Below are positions 1 to 7,957 of a DNA stretch of 26,489 nucleotides, in pieces. The notes below the pieces were generated by a model. It worked only from the letters and a program-made list of their open reading frames with translations, was not told the DNA's origin and searched no databases. Within the stretch, counting starts at the first letter, position 1. Every line of letters begins with the position of its first letter. The translations under genes and the position numbers were made by a program. The stretch spans positions 1 through 26,489 of the forward strand of contig JAFOZN010000117.1 of the NCBI GenBank assembly GCA_017391185.1, written 5' to 3'. Source of the stretch: Alistipes sp. GTDB lineage: Bacteria; Bacteroidota; Bacteroidia; Bacteroidales; Rikenellaceae.

Positions 1-644
1 GGGACAATTATCGAACTAAATTTGGCTATACGCTGTATGCCACCGAAGATGATGAGTAGGGTAGCGATGGTGATTGCGATTCCGAACTCCATGTGACCTA
101 TCCCGAAGGCGTTCTCCACCGCCTCGCAGATTGTGTTGCTCTGTACGGTATTGAAAGCAAAGCCAAAAGTAAGGATTGTCAGCACGCTCATCAAAATGGC
201 CATAGGCTTATTCCTCAGCCCATACATTATATAATATGCTGGGCCTCCGATGTAGGAGTCTGCCGAATGGCGTTTGTAGAGCTGAGCCAACGTACTCTCG
301 ATAAAGGCGTTGGCTGCACCTATGAGGGCTATCACCCACATCCAAAAAACAGCACCCGGACCACCAATAGTAATGGCAGTAGCCACACCCGCCAGATTTC
401 CCGTACCGACACGGCTGGCAAGCGATACGGCAAAGGCCTGGAATGGAGAGATATGACTCTTGCTCGCTCCTCGCTCTCTCTCGGCAGAGTTGGTTAGCTG
501 TCGAAACATCTCTTGGAGCATAGTAAACTGCACAAATCGGCTACGAATGGTGAAATATAGGGCGCAACCAATCAGTGAGACTATCATCACATAGCCCCAA
601 AGGATGTTGTTTGTCGAGTCGATTAGGTGTTGCAGTTCTTCCAT
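1..644 (-). CDS. Sodium:alanine symporter family protein (AGCS), C-terminus cut by window edge
   Basis: Read on the minus strand from an ATG at 644-642; 214 codons are visible and the frame runs off the left edge, so roughly the last half of a usual 450-550 residue protein is missing. The family imports alanine or glycine with Na+ (or H+) across the inner membrane. Family hallmarks are visible: ISPFQAFAVSLASRVGTGN at residues 65-83 and GGPGAVFWMWVIALIGAANA at 94-113, followed by FIESTLAQLYK. Hydrophobic segments lie at about 14-33, 86-110, 147-166 and 186-202. It starts 5 bases after the stop of the hydrogenase-like small-subunit gene, so it is probably the last or a late gene of the same transcript. 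There is no clear Shine-Dalgarno site. Family assignment is firm; the substrate is inferred. Confidence 0.9.
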   Translation of the reverse strand, partial: MEELQHLIDSTNNILWGYVMIVSLIGCALYFTIRSRFVQFTMLQEMFRQLTNSAERERGASKSHISPFQAFAVSLASRVGTGNLAGVATAITIGGPGAVFWMWVIALIGAANAFIESTLAQLYKRHSADSYIGGPAYYIMYGLRNKPMAILMSVLTILTFGFAFNTVQSNTICEAVENAFGIGHMEFGIAITIATLLIIFGGIQRIAKFSSIIV

Positions 645-649
645 ATTAT

Positions 650-1411
650 TTATCTCTTTTTAAGTGAGATGAGATTCATTACCGAGTCGATGAATGTCAT
701 TGGATGTGTAGGAGTACCCGGTAACCACAGATCTACATGGTATTTCTCCAAAAATGAGCGATCAACGGCTTTACTCTGGGCGTATAGTCCACCTGAAATG
801 GCCTCCGATCCACACACAATTACGATCTTGGGATCAGGTATTGAGTTGAAGCATATATCCAATGGCTCAGCCATATTTTGCGATATAGGGCCTGTGATTA
901 CCACTCCATCTGCATGACGTGGTGAAGCTACAAACTCTACGCCATAGCGGCCGAAATCGAAGTTTACGTTACCTGTTGCGTTGAGCTCCATCTCCACCGA
1001 AGCATCGCCCGCAGCCGACACCTGACGAAGTTTAAGCGCGCGACCAAAGAGCGTAGGGATCTCCTTGCGCACATTCTCTGGGTGGAAGTCAATCGCTTTA
1101 GTCTCTGGTGTTACGATAAGAGCCTGACGCGATGTAGAGCCGATCTTGTAATCGTTGGTAAAACGTATGTTACGTGGTGCGCGCAGAGCACACTCGCCAC
1201 AAAATAGACAACGTCCCAAGTCGAGCGTAAATGGAGCTGTGGTGATGGCCTGCGTTGGGCATAGTTTTGCCGCAGCCTCCACATCGCTCATATCTGAGCT
1301 TGGAGTAAGCTCTGCTCTTCCGCGAAACTCTTCTGTGAGAGTCACATTATTCAGATCGGGTATATATTGCCATCCGTGGCTCTTTAATACCTTTATTTTT
1401 GGCAGAATCAT
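650..1411 (-). CDS. Ferredoxin/NuoB-like small-subunit fusion of a hydrogenase-related membrane complex, proximal-cluster cysteines lost
   Basis: 253 residues. It joins what are two proteins in hydrogenase-4 (HyfH and HyfI). Residues about 1-110 form a ferredoxin domain in which C51 (CPTQAI) plus C68, C71 and C74 (CxxCxxC) can hold one [4Fe-4S] cluster. The other cluster's ligands are gone (A78 takes one position). Residues about 118-250 match the NuoB/HycG small subunit, seen in ASPRHADGVVITGPISQNMA and in PDPKIVIVCGSEAISGGLY. All four ligands of the proximal cluster are replaced: D136 and V139 at the CxxC, E203 in the GxCA motif and T233 in the PGCP motif. It is expected to sit on the cytoplasmic face with the large subunit and the HyfC-like membrane subunit. 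It follows the large-subunit gene by 21 bases. The fold assignment is good; the activity is unknown. Confidence 0.88.
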   Translation of the reverse strand: MILPKIKVLKSHGWQYIPDLNNVTLTEEFRGRAELTPSSDMSDVEAAAKLCPTQAITTAPFTLDLGRCLFCGECALRAPRNIRFTNDYKIGSTSRQALIVTPETKAIDFHPENVRKEIPTLFGRALKLRQVSAAGDASVEMELNATGNVNFDFGRYGVEFVASPRHADGVVITGPISQNMAEPLDICFNSIPDPKIVIVCGSEAISGGLYAQSKAVDRSFLEKYHVDLWLPGTPTHPMTFIDSVMNLISLKKR

Positions 1412-1432
1412 ATTCTTCTTAATCTAAGTCTG

Positions 1433-2944
1433 TTATAAATCGTGTCCGCAGTATGAGAGGTTGAAACTCTTGTTGTTGATAGGGAAGTCTGAGATGCCCT
1501 CTCCTCTAACGGCAAGAGCCAAGGCAAGCCAATTGTGCAGGCTCGGATCTTTGATCTTATAGGTCTCGATCTTACCCTCTTTGTCGGTGATTGCCACATG
1601 ACAAATCTCGCCACGCCATCCCTCCATCAAGCCTATTGAGATTGACTCCGAAGAGAGTGCTAAGTCATAATCTGGTCTGCAACTCTCGGCGGGGGTATAT
1701 CCAGCGAGAATCTGCTCGATATAATCTGCCGACTGCAACACCTCACGACAGCGAACCGTCAAGCGAGACATCACATCGCCATGACGCTTGGTGATACTCT
1801 CATGTTGGATTTGTGAGCCATATACCAGATATGGGTGCGATGAGCGAATATCTCTCTTTACGCCACTTGCGCGTGCCGCCATTCCTACTCCGCCGATGCG
1901 TTGCATCTCCTGCTTGGGGACAATTCCACACTGCTCATATCGGGCAAGCAATGTGGCAGAGGTCTTGATATCCTCTCTAACCTCATTGTAACGGCGCTTT
2001 ATCTCGGCTACATTCTGGCGAATCATATCGACTTTTTCCTTGGTCAAAGGTTTGTTTGTGCCGCTTGGGCGAATCAAACCCTTACCGAAGCGATTTCCGC
2101 ACCACGCCTGAGTGGTGTTGATGGTCATCGTACGCAGAGCTTCGCAAGCTACCTGCCCCAACTGATAACCCACATCGGTACACAACGCTCCCGTATCCGC
2201 AATATGCATTGCCATGCGCTCCAACTCCAATGCAACTACGCGCTCTTGCTCCAGATTCTTGTCGGCCATTTTGCCAGAGAGTTTCTCCATCGCCATTGCG
2301 TAGGCTACGCCATGCGATACGGCGCTATCTCCCGCAATAGATTCGGCAAGAAGCATCTGACGTAGGCGGTTGTCGGTAGATGAGAATTCGTTCTCCACAC
2401 CGCGATGCTGATAACCGAGTGCAATCTCAAGGTGGAGTACACTCTCTCCGTTACATATAAAACGGAATGCTCCAGGCTCAATGATACCAGCATGGATAGG
2501 TCCTACATTCACCTCATGCAGAGACTCTCCCTCGATGGTATAGAATGGATAGTTGTCGATTGTAGAGTTGCGATTGCGGCGATTGTAGGAAAAACGCAGA
2601 GGCTTAGCCCAAGGCATAGAATCGAACTCTACATTATATAGTTCGGCAATCTCTCTCTCGAATGGGTGCAGGGCAGGGTGCAGAGCCGTAAGTGAAGGCA
2701 GAGCAATATCCTCGTAATACTCCATCGAGAAGGACGATATCATAATTTTAGATGTTGCATCATCCAGAAGAATCAGATAAAAGCGCAATCGCTCCTCTTC
2801 GGGGCGAGCGAAGTAGTGAGCAACGTGGTATTGCTCCTGCTTTAGACGCTCCTTTAAATCCTCATATAGCGCAGCATAATCCACCTCAGGGATTTGGCTC
2901 AGTTTGATGGCCTGGCTACGGTTATCTGTAATGTAGTATATCAT
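1433..2944 (-). CDS. NuoC/large-subunit fusion (HyfG/HycE-like) lacking the NiFe ligands; Ehr-type large subunit
   Basis: 503 residues. The first ~115 are NuoC-like (HPFEREIAELYNVEF at 93-107). The rest is the NuoD/hydrogenase large-subunit fold, with HRGVENEF at 180-187 and ELERMAMHIADTGAL at 240-254. A true [NiFe] hydrogenase has RxCGxC near this N-terminal region and DPCxxC at the C-terminus. Here the first reads SIAGDS (A204 and S207 replace the cysteines) and the second reads NLSYCG (N495, L496, S497, G500), so no NiFe site can form. C499 is out of register. Loss of these ligands defines the Ehr complexes related to energy-converting hydrogenases. No hydrogenase maturation gene or C-terminal processing peptide is present, which fits. 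The gene starts 3 bases after the HyfF-like gene. It is not a normal NADH dehydrogenase subunit because its partners are of HyfB/E/F type. Confidence 0.9.
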   Translation of the reverse strand: MIYYITDNRSQAIKLSQIPEVDYAALYEDLKERLKQEQYHVAHYFARPEEERLRFYLILLDDATSKIMISSFSMEYYEDIALPSLTALHPALHPFEREIAELYNVEFDSMPWAKPLRFSYNRRNRNSTIDNYPFYTIEGESLHEVNVGPIHAGIIEPGAFRFICNGESVLHLEIALGYQHRGVENEFSSTDNRLRQMLLAESIAGDSAVSHGVAYAMAMEKLSGKMADKNLEQERVVALELERMAMHIADTGALCTDVGYQLGQVACEALRTMTINTTQAWCGNRFGKGLIRPSGTNKPLTKEKVDMIRQNVAEIKRRYNEVREDIKTSATLLARYEQCGIVPKQEMQRIGGVGMAARASGVKRDIRSSHPYLVYGSQIQHESITKRHGDVMSRLTVRCREVLQSADYIEQILAGYTPAESCRPDYDLALSSESISIGLMEGWRGEICHVAITDKEGKIETYKIKDPSLHNWLALALAVRGEGISDFPINNKSFNLSYCGHDL

Positions 2945-2947
2945 GAT

Positions 2948-4351
2948 TTAGAACATTGCGATTTTATCAATAATATCTCTCAATATGGCAGGTTGCCAGA
3001 ATCCGATGATGAGTGCCAAAATCAAAAGTGAAAGGGCACTGTAAGAGAGTCGGCGGTTGATATTCGAGAGGTGTAACTCATCCTGATTGGATTGGTAGCA
3101 GAGCTTAATCATGCGGTAGCAGATTGTAAATATCACGATGCAGATGAGCAATACCATGATGGCAACTACCCACCAACCCTTCAAGGTCAAAGCCTCCATC
3201 ATAATCATCAACTCCGAAATAAAGAGTGGCGAAGGAGGGAATGCCAACACCGCAATCATGCCGAGCAATAGGCCGATGGCACCTACCTTGTTGATGTTGA
3301 TATAATCTCCGATACGGTTGATACGGTAACCGTTGTAGATCTGACGCACGATAGCAATTTGTAAAAAGAGACTACTCTTAATAAAGGTGTGACACACCAC
3401 ATGGAATAATGCTGCCCATACGCCTAATCCACCGATACCCAAGCCTATGGCCACGATACCCATATTCTCTACCGTAGAGTAAGAGAGGAATCTCTTGTAG
3501 TTGTTGGTACGGCGCAGGAACAGAGCTCCGACAACCAGACTTAGGAGTCCAATGATGAGCATTACGTTCTTCACCCAAGGGAAGACTTCGGTTGTAGAGA
3601 AGAGTTTGTAGATACGGAAGATCGCCAAGAAACCCGCATTCACCAGACCCGTAGATATCATCGCAGAAGCTGGAGCTGGAGCTGCAAAGTTGGCATCTAC
3701 ACCAATGGTATAGAGTGGGAAAATCTCCATCTTACAGCTATAACCTGTCAGAATTAGCAGAAATGCAGCCTTGAGATATAGCGGATTACCGTTGATGATT
3801 AGATGTTGCAGGTCTGCGTAGCTGAGCGAGTTGTTAGATGCTGTAGCGCACAAGAGCAAAATACCCAAATATGCGATGGCAATACCTGTTGAGCATACGA
3901 AGAGATACTTCCAAGTAGCCTCCAAGGTAGCCTTCGAGTGGCGGTGGTAGATGATACCTGCTGCGCACAAAGTTGTGGTCTCCAACAAAATCCACGTCAC
4001 GGCAATGTTGTTGGCAAAATATACTCCCGTGATGGCGGCTGTGAGTAGCATCAACAGAGCGAAGTAGTTCCTATAGTTGACTATCGTATCATCTTTGAGA
4101 TACTCTTCGGAGTGTACAAAGACGTAGCACGAAACCACAAACAACAATACATAGAAGAGTGAACCCACCTGATCGAATGTGAAGAACTCTCCCGATGTAG
4201 AGAGATACGCCCCACCGAAGAGTAGATTTGCGCCGAATATGGCGTGCGAGAGCAGATACACAAGGTATAGCGAGTGTACTATCTTGCGGCTTCGGGCGAA
4301 GAATGTGGCTACGGCCAACAATATCCATATTACGAAGAAGATATATATCAT
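2948..4351 (-). CDS. HyfF-like Mrp-antiporter-type membrane subunit
   Basis: 467 residues, almost entirely hydrophobic with about 13-14 membrane spans, of the NuoL/M/N antiporter-like family as in HyfF of hydrogenase-4. The pumping residues expected in this fold can be placed: E124 (LLETTTLCAA), K207 in GYSCKMEIFPLY, and a lysine within the HVVCHTFIKSSLFL helix. The usual TWLPDAH that follows the central lysine is replaced by TIGVDAN (about 215-221), so the subunit is divergent at a normally conserved half-channel. It lies between the HyfE-like gene (3-base gap) and the large subunit (3-base gap), which implies one operon and translational coupling. Its likely role is an ion-translocating module in the inner membrane; whether H+ or Na+ is unknown. 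Confidence 0.87.
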   Translation of the reverse strand: MIYIFFVIWILLAVATFFARSRKIVHSLYLVYLLSHAIFGANLLFGGAYLSTSGEFFTFDQVGSLFYVLLFVVSCYVFVHSEEYLKDDTIVNYRNYFALLMLLTAAITGVYFANNIAVTWILLETTTLCAAGIIYHRHSKATLEATWKYLFVCSTGIAIAYLGILLLCATASNNSLSYADLQHLIINGNPLYLKAAFLLILTGYSCKMEIFPLYTIGVDANFAAPAPASAMISTGLVNAGFLAIFRIYKLFSTTEVFPWVKNVMLIIGLLSLVVGALFLRRTNNYKRFLSYSTVENMGIVAIGLGIGGLGVWAALFHVVCHTFIKSSLFLQIAIVRQIYNGYRINRIGDYININKVGAIGLLLGMIAVLAFPPSPLFISELMIMMEALTLKGWWVVAIMVLLICIVIFTICYRMIKLCYQSNQDELHLSNINRRLSYSALSLLILALIIGFWQPAILRDIIDKIAMF

Positions 4352-4354
4352 AGC

Positions 4355-4984
4355 TTAATCTTTTACATGGGTTAGTGAATCGCTATCATCGGTGTGAATC
4401 TTGTCATCGACCTTGGTCATGAACAGACCAAGCATCAATACAGACATCAAGATATCGAGCATGATAGCTGCGTTGATCAACATCGGCATCTCAACTCCGA
4501 TAGCCATCGAGAAGAGGAATACTCCATTCTCAATAACAAGGAATCCTACCATATGGGTAAAGATGCGTGAGCGCAATACAATCAGGATCAATCCTGAGAG
4601 CAAGGCATAAATGGCAACTCCGAAGAAGACCATATTGATCGAAGAGTCTGCGATATAGTAGGTCATGATGGCACTTATGACAAGCGCAACCACCGAAAGC
4701 ATCAGCGAATTAAACTGAGATGTGCCTGATGTGCGGATGCGGTTGATACGAGTCTTGTTTATCACTCGTGTCAAAATCGCAGGGACAATCAGAGCCTTGA
4801 AGATTAAGGTCTCGGTCACGATAAATGACAACTCCACCCAATCCAGAGAGTGCAGACGCAGGAGTGCAATACCCAAAAGAATCCAACCTTGGAAGGCGAT
4901 TATCGAGGCATAGTTGCGGAATCGCTCAACGATAGAGATGTAGATGAGCGAGATGATATAAAGTATGATTAATGAGAGTAACAT
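4355..4984 (-). CDS. HyfE-like membrane subunit of hydrogenase-related complex
   Basis: 209 residues with about six membrane spans and a short charged, Asp-rich tail (DDKIHTDDSDS near 191-201). The size and layout match HyfE, a NuoK/MrpC-like subunit found in hydrogenase-4 and Ehr-type complexes but absent from complex I, where NuoK is about 100 residues. The stretch GFLVIENGVFLFSMAIGVEM is typical, with a Glu buried in a membrane helix that probably takes part in ion transfer. It starts 9 bases after the HyfC-like gene ends and ends 3 bases before the HyfF-like gene starts. This gene helps exclude an ordinary nuo operon. No special regulation is seen; it should be expressed with the rest of the operon. 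Confidence 0.85.
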   Translation of the reverse strand: MLLSLIILYIISLIYISIVERFRNYASIIAFQGWILLGIALLRLHSLDWVELSFIVTETLIFKALIVPAILTRVINKTRINRIRTSGTSQFNSLMLSVVALVISAIMTYYIADSSINMVFFGVAIYALLSGLILIVLRSRIFTHMVGFLVIENGVFLFSMAIGVEMPMLINAAIMLDILMSVLMLGLFMTKVDDKIHTDDSDSLTHVKD

Positions 4985-4993
4985 GATACCTCC

Positions 4994-5908
4994 TTATATA
5001 TTAATGTCCAACTTGAGCAGATAGCCGATAAAGAATATCAGAGCTGCCAAAGCCGAGATTGTTACGATAAATGTGGTGTTACGAACAAGCTTGTTGCGTC
5101 CTTGTGTAGATTCCACTATGCCGACAGAGAGTCCTGTGAGCAGGATCGCCAACGGAGTAGCAAACCACCAATTGAAACAACATGTTGCGGCGATAGCGTT
5201 GGCTGCAATCATCGAGAAGCAAGCGCATTTGATCCAGCTTGCGATGTGTATCAAAGCCATATCTATTCCGCAATAATCCAGACACATAACCTCGTGGATC
5301 ATCGTAAGCTCAAGGTGTGTGCGTGGATCATCCACAGGTACACGCCCCGACTCTACGAATGTAATTTTGAGAAAGAGGAATGCCGTAAGCAACATCACAA
5401 TCGTCAGATGCAGATTGAACGACTGCCGATGCTCAAATATCTCGGCAAACGATGTATATCCACAGAATAGTGCAAGCGTAGCAAAGCCTATCATCAAGGC
5501 TGGCTCTATCAACGCGCCATACAACGCTTCGCGAGCAGCACCCATACCCTCGAATGAACTACCAGTGTCCATAGCGGCAAAGATGATAATGATGCGAGCC
5601 AGGGCCAATGTATATGCGAAGCAGATAACATCTCCCTCAAACGATATGAGAGGATAGAGATCAGCCACGGGGATAAACAACATGGCTACGATAGCAGCAC
5701 CTAAATAGATTGCAGGTGCTATACGGAAAAGAGCTGTGGTAGTGGTAGAATATACCGTACTCTTTCTTAGGAGCAGATTAACATTTCGCAGATGCTGCGT
5801 AAAGGGCATACCCTGACGACCTGCCAACACAGCGCGTGTACGATTGATCACTCCCGGTATGGCAAGTGCGGTGATGATGATGAGAAGTGTATTAAGTACA
5901 ATTGCCAT
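4994..5908 (-). CDS. HyfC/NuoH-like membrane anchor subunit
   Basis: 304 residues with about eight membrane spans. This is the NuoH/HyfC-type subunit that links the soluble arm to the membrane arm. Family marks are GSSFEGMGAAREALYGALIE at 116-135 and ESGRVPVDDPRTHLELTMIH at 186-205, whose acidic residues form the charged chamber that in complex I couples redox chemistry to ion transfer. These acidic residues are all kept, although the redox centres of the neighbouring soluble subunits are lost. It starts 2 bases after the HyfB-like gene ends. The N-terminus (MAIVLNTLLIIITALAIPGV) is a normal first membrane helix, and the next loop has RTRAVLAGRQGMP, the equivalent of the RxxARxQxRxGP motif. 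Confidence 0.9.
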   Translation of the reverse strand: MAIVLNTLLIIITALAIPGVINRTRAVLAGRQGMPFTQHLRNVNLLLRKSTVYSTTTTALFRIAPAIYLGAAIVAMLFIPVADLYPLISFEGDVICFAYTLALARIIIIFAAMDTGSSFEGMGAAREALYGALIEPALMIGFATLALFCGYTSFAEIFEHRQSFNLHLTIVMLLTAFLFLKITFVESGRVPVDDPRTHLELTMIHEVMCLDYCGIDMALIHIASWIKCACFSMIAANAIAATCCFNWWFATPLAILLTGLSVGIVESTQGRNKLVRNTTFIVTISALAALIFFIGYLLKLDINI

Positions 5909-5910
5909 GA

Positions 5911-7899
5911 TTATATCAGATTAAAGAGTGAAACGACAAATATAACCACCAAGAATATCAAGGCGTAGGCGATATAGATATTTATCTTACCCGTACGCAG
6001 GCTCATTACTCGTTTGTTGATAATGTGCAGAAGCTCTACCCACCATTCGGCAAACAAACGATCGATTTTATCCTTGTGACGTATGTTGTAGTTGTGCGTA
6101 GATGGGAAGATCTCGCTCTTGCCTACGGTGCGTCCCTCGATGGTGTTCTGAGTAAACGAAGTGGCAATAGATTCCAAACCCTCGGCAAAAGACTCTCCCG
6201 TATATTGCATGCGGATATTAGGTGAGGTGAAACCACAACCCCAAGTAGGACCCTGAGCAATGGTACGAGAGCGTTGAGCACGACTCTTAATGATATAAAT
6301 CAGAGCAATGATGATGATCAATAGCCATGCTGTGAGGGATAATTTGGTCAACGTTGGTGTGAGATATTGACTTACTACAGGCTCGGTGTAGGGTGTAAAT
6401 TGTTGAGCCACACCCTCAACTATACGGATAGCAAATTGAGGGAATAGTCCAATCAAGATTATACCAGTTGCGGGTATTGCCATAGCGGCGATTCTGATGT
6501 TGTCCACCTCTTGAGACTCAGCTACATGGTGATCACGTGGCGAGCCGAGGAAGATGGTGCTGTATAACTTGCTAAATGCCAATACAGCGATACCTCCAAT
6601 GAGAGCCAAAGCGAGGAGTCCACTTGCTGCATAGATAGTGTTTACATTGTCTCGTACGCTATCCAACATTCCCAAGTAGATCAAAAACTCGCCAACAAAG
6701 CCGTTGAGTGGTGGCAACGCACAGATTGCCAATGTGGCGATAAAGAACAATATAGCCGTTACGGGCATATGCTTGGCTACGCCACCAAACTTATCGAGCA
6801 GTGTGGTATGCATCTGAGAGTAGATGTTGCCTGCTCCGAAGAAAAGCAATGACTTAAATAGCGAGTGATTTACCGTATGGAGCAATGCTCCGCAAAGGGC
6901 GATGGTGGCAACCAAATGATTCCCTGAGGCTTGTCCCAAAGTGGCGATACCGAGGCCGATGAAGATTACGCCTACATTCTCGATACTCGAATATGCAAGT
7001 AGTCTTTTGGCATCGTTCTGTACAGCTGCCAAGATAACACCCCATAGTCCTGTGATAATACCTACCGAGAGGATTATCAGACCAATAGTGTGCAACTCTG
7101 TAGAATCGGCAATATACCACATAACACGCATAATACCATATACACCAGTCTTGATCATTACGCCCGACATGATAGCCGAAACGTGTGATGGTGCAGCAGG
7201 GTGAGCTTCAGGCAACCAAACGTGCATAGGGAAAAGACCAGCCTTCATGCCAAAACCTAAAAGGAAGAGTATGAAGATAGGTATGGTCTTACCGTTTGAG
7301 AAGCAGATGGCAAGGTCTGAAAATGCTCCTGTCGAAGTATTTGCATAGATTGTTGCAAAACCAGCCACGAGGAATATAAATCCTATATGCATCATAATCA
7401 AGTAAGCCACAGCAGCACGTAATACCTCAGCTCGCTCGGCATCAAATAGGATGAGTAGGAATGAGGCGATGGTCATCAACTCCCATGCAAAGAGAAATGA
7501 AAAACCTCCGCTTGAGATTACCACCAACATCATCGATAGTATCAGCACCACAAGCGAAGTGTAGTGCAGAGAGATGTGTGCCGAAGACTTTTTCTTGAGA
7601 TATTGCTCCAAATAACCTTTCGAATAGAGTACGGTAGCAACTCCTGCAACTCCTATGATTAGCAGAAAGATGGCCGAAAGTGGATCAATACTCAAAGACT
7701 CTTGCCCGAAAATTGGGCTCATGAACTCCATGAGAACCAGACTCTTGCCCGAAGTGAGCACTCCAATGGCTGGCACGATTGCCGCCAAAGCCAACGTCAC
7801 CGCAGTAGCCAAAGCCACCCACACTTTACTGCGCAGAGGGCTGAGGAATAGTGCTACGATGAGCAACGTAAGAGTCGGAAGTAGATAAAGATAAAACAT
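5911..7899 (-). CDS. HyfB-like Mrp-antiporter-type membrane subunit (first gene of Ehr-type operon)
   Basis: 662 residues. The N-terminal ~520 form the NuoL/M/N antiporter fold: E140 in FLFAWELM, K219 in GFGMKAGLFPMHVWLPEAH, K250, then HTVNHSLFKSLLFFGAG at 341-357 with H341, H345 and K349. All ion-path residues are present. The C-terminal ~140 residues carry the HyfB/HycC-type extension with the WGCGF signature, MQYTGESFAE, and a last membrane helix near residues 638-660. This extension separates it from NuoL, NuoM and NuoN. It is the first gene of a run of six closely spaced genes (gaps of 2 to 21 bases), with no HyfA- or HyfD-like gene in the run. The start ATG at 7899-7897 is the only reasonable one. 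A possible promoter lies just upstream. Confidence 0.9.
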   Translation of the reverse strand: MFYLYLLPTLTLLIVALFLSPLRSKVWVALATAVTLALAAIVPAIGVLTSGKSLVLMEFMSPIFGQESLSIDPLSAIFLLIIGVAGVATVLYSKGYLEQYLKKKSSAHISLHYTSLVVLILSMMLVVISSGGFSFLFAWELMTIASFLLILFDAERAEVLRAAVAYLIMMHIGFIFLVAGFATIYANTSTGAFSDLAICFSNGKTIPIFILFLLGFGMKAGLFPMHVWLPEAHPAAPSHVSAIMSGVMIKTGVYGIMRVMWYIADSTELHTIGLIILSVGIITGLWGVILAAVQNDAKRLLAYSSIENVGVIFIGLGIATLGQASGNHLVATIALCGALLHTVNHSLFKSLLFFGAGNIYSQMHTTLLDKFGGVAKHMPVTAILFFIATLAICALPPLNGFVGEFLIYLGMLDSVRDNVNTIYAASGLLALALIGGIAVLAFSKLYSTIFLGSPRDHHVAESQEVDNIRIAAMAIPATGIILIGLFPQFAIRIVEGVAQQFTPYTEPVVSQYLTPTLTKLSLTAWLLIIIIALIYIIKSRAQRSRTIAQGPTWGCGFTSPNIRMQYTGESFAEGLESIATSFTQNTIEGRTVGKSEIFPSTHNYNIRHKDKIDRLFAEWWVELLHIINKRVMSLRTGKINIYIAYALIFLVVIFVVSLFNLI

Positions 7900-7918
7900 G
7901 TAATCAATAAATTTTATT

Positions 7919-7949
7919 CAAATCCAATTACCGAAAAAGTGAATTCCAA
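7919..7949 (-). promoter_or_regulatory. Possible Bacteroidetes-type promoter of the Ehr-like operon
   Basis: On the minus strand, TTG (7949-7947) is followed after 20 bases by TGGATTTG (7926-7919). This matches the phylum's TTG-N19-21-TAnnTTTG pattern with one mismatch in the -7 box. A start near 7912 would leave a leader of about 12 bases. Read-through from rsmE (stop at 7958) is the alternative. Confidence 0.4.
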
Positions 7950-7957
7950 TCGAGATA

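Noticed and set aside
93..497. A 134-codon open frame on the plus strand near the left edge
   Set aside because: It is antisense to the sodium:alanine symporter, whose family motifs are unmistakable; the plus-strand product resembles nothing.
650..7899. Reading the membrane operon as respiratory complex I (nuo)
   Set aside because: The HyfE-type subunit, the HyfB WGCGF extension, the HyfF-type subunit, the NuoC-large subunit fusion and the absence of NuoE/F/G/I/J/K/N genes fit the hydrogenase-4/Ehr group instead.
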